Of a stretch of 12,973 nucleotides of DNA, positions 12,961 to 12,973 are shown one piece after another. How positions within the stretch are numbered: position 1 is the stretch's first letter; the number at the start of each line of letters is the position of its first letter. This DNA is from Ruminobacter sp964520475 (GTDB lineage Bacteria; Pseudomonadota; Gammaproteobacteria; Enterobacterales; Succinivibrionaceae): assembly GCA_964520475.1 (NCBI GenBank), contig CAZFNS010000027.1:1-12973 (forward strand), given 5' to 3'. The notes under the pieces are model-generated. The model did not search any database and was not told the origin of the DNA. It saw nothing but the letters and a program-made list of their open reading frames with translations. A program made the position numbers and the translations under genes.

Positions 12961-12973
12961 AAAGAACGCGCAG

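Noticed and set aside
1..12973. tRNA, rRNA, CRISPR arrays, insertion sequences, attachment sites
   Set aside because: No cloverleaf-like segment, regular repeats with spacers, transposase motifs or direct-repeat-bounded insert was seen on reading both strands.

Overview
The window is a very GC-rich, tightly packed, single-strand (+) gene array. It reads as the distal half of an aryl polyene (APE)-type biosynthetic cluster, that is, a type II polyketide/fatty-acid-like system making a membrane-anchored polyene pigment. A housekeeping class I fumarase follows it. The fumarase resembles, from memory, the single-chain enzyme of Betaproteobacteria (Burkholderiales), and the LpxL-like acyltransferase, LolA-like carrier and MMPL exporter all fit a Gram-negative host. 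I would guess a Burkholderiales-type bacterium, possibly a gut Sutterellaceae-like one, but the genus cannot be read from the sequence.

Region 1 (4-5192): five genes that overlap or nearly touch. They are a family 2 glycosyltransferase, an LpxL/HtrB-like acyltransferase, a hotdog thioesterase, a LolA-like periplasmic carrier (interrupted by a 100-N assembly gap at 2207-2306) and an MMPL/RND-type exporter. These are the lipid-anchor, product-release and export functions. A weak terminator-like hairpin and a clean TATAAT box lie at the boundary, 5170-5230.

Region 2 (5269-11225): chain building and tailoring. The genes are ketosynthase 1, a hotdog dehydratase that contains no histidine, a stand-alone HAD hydrolase of the kind usually fused to UbiA prenyltransferases, an SDR ketoreductase, ketosynthase 2, a COG4648-like membrane protein and an O-methyltransferase. 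The order thioesterase-LolA-MMPL-KS-DH-KR-KS matches the apeK-L-M-O-P-Q-R order of described APE clusters as I remember it. Differences are: glycosyltransferase and acyltransferase are separate genes, the apeN (DUF3261) lipoprotein is missing, a HAD gene is inserted, and the membrane protein and methyltransferase sit at the 3' end.

Region 3 (11226-12973): a 195-base intergenic stretch with a strong sigma70-type promoter (extended -10, 17-base spacer) and two consecutive GC-rich hairpins in the leader, followed by class I fumarase.

The proposed division of labour is: ketosynthases, ketoreductase and dehydratase elongate and desaturate an ACP-bound chain; the methyltransferase caps the aryl head; the thioesterase, glycosyltransferase and acyltransferase attach the product to a lipid; the MMPL protein and LolA-like carrier move it to the outer membrane. 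Acyl carrier proteins, the aryl-activating ligase, the chain-length factor and the second dehydratase (ApeI type) are not in the window and would be expected upstream of position 1.
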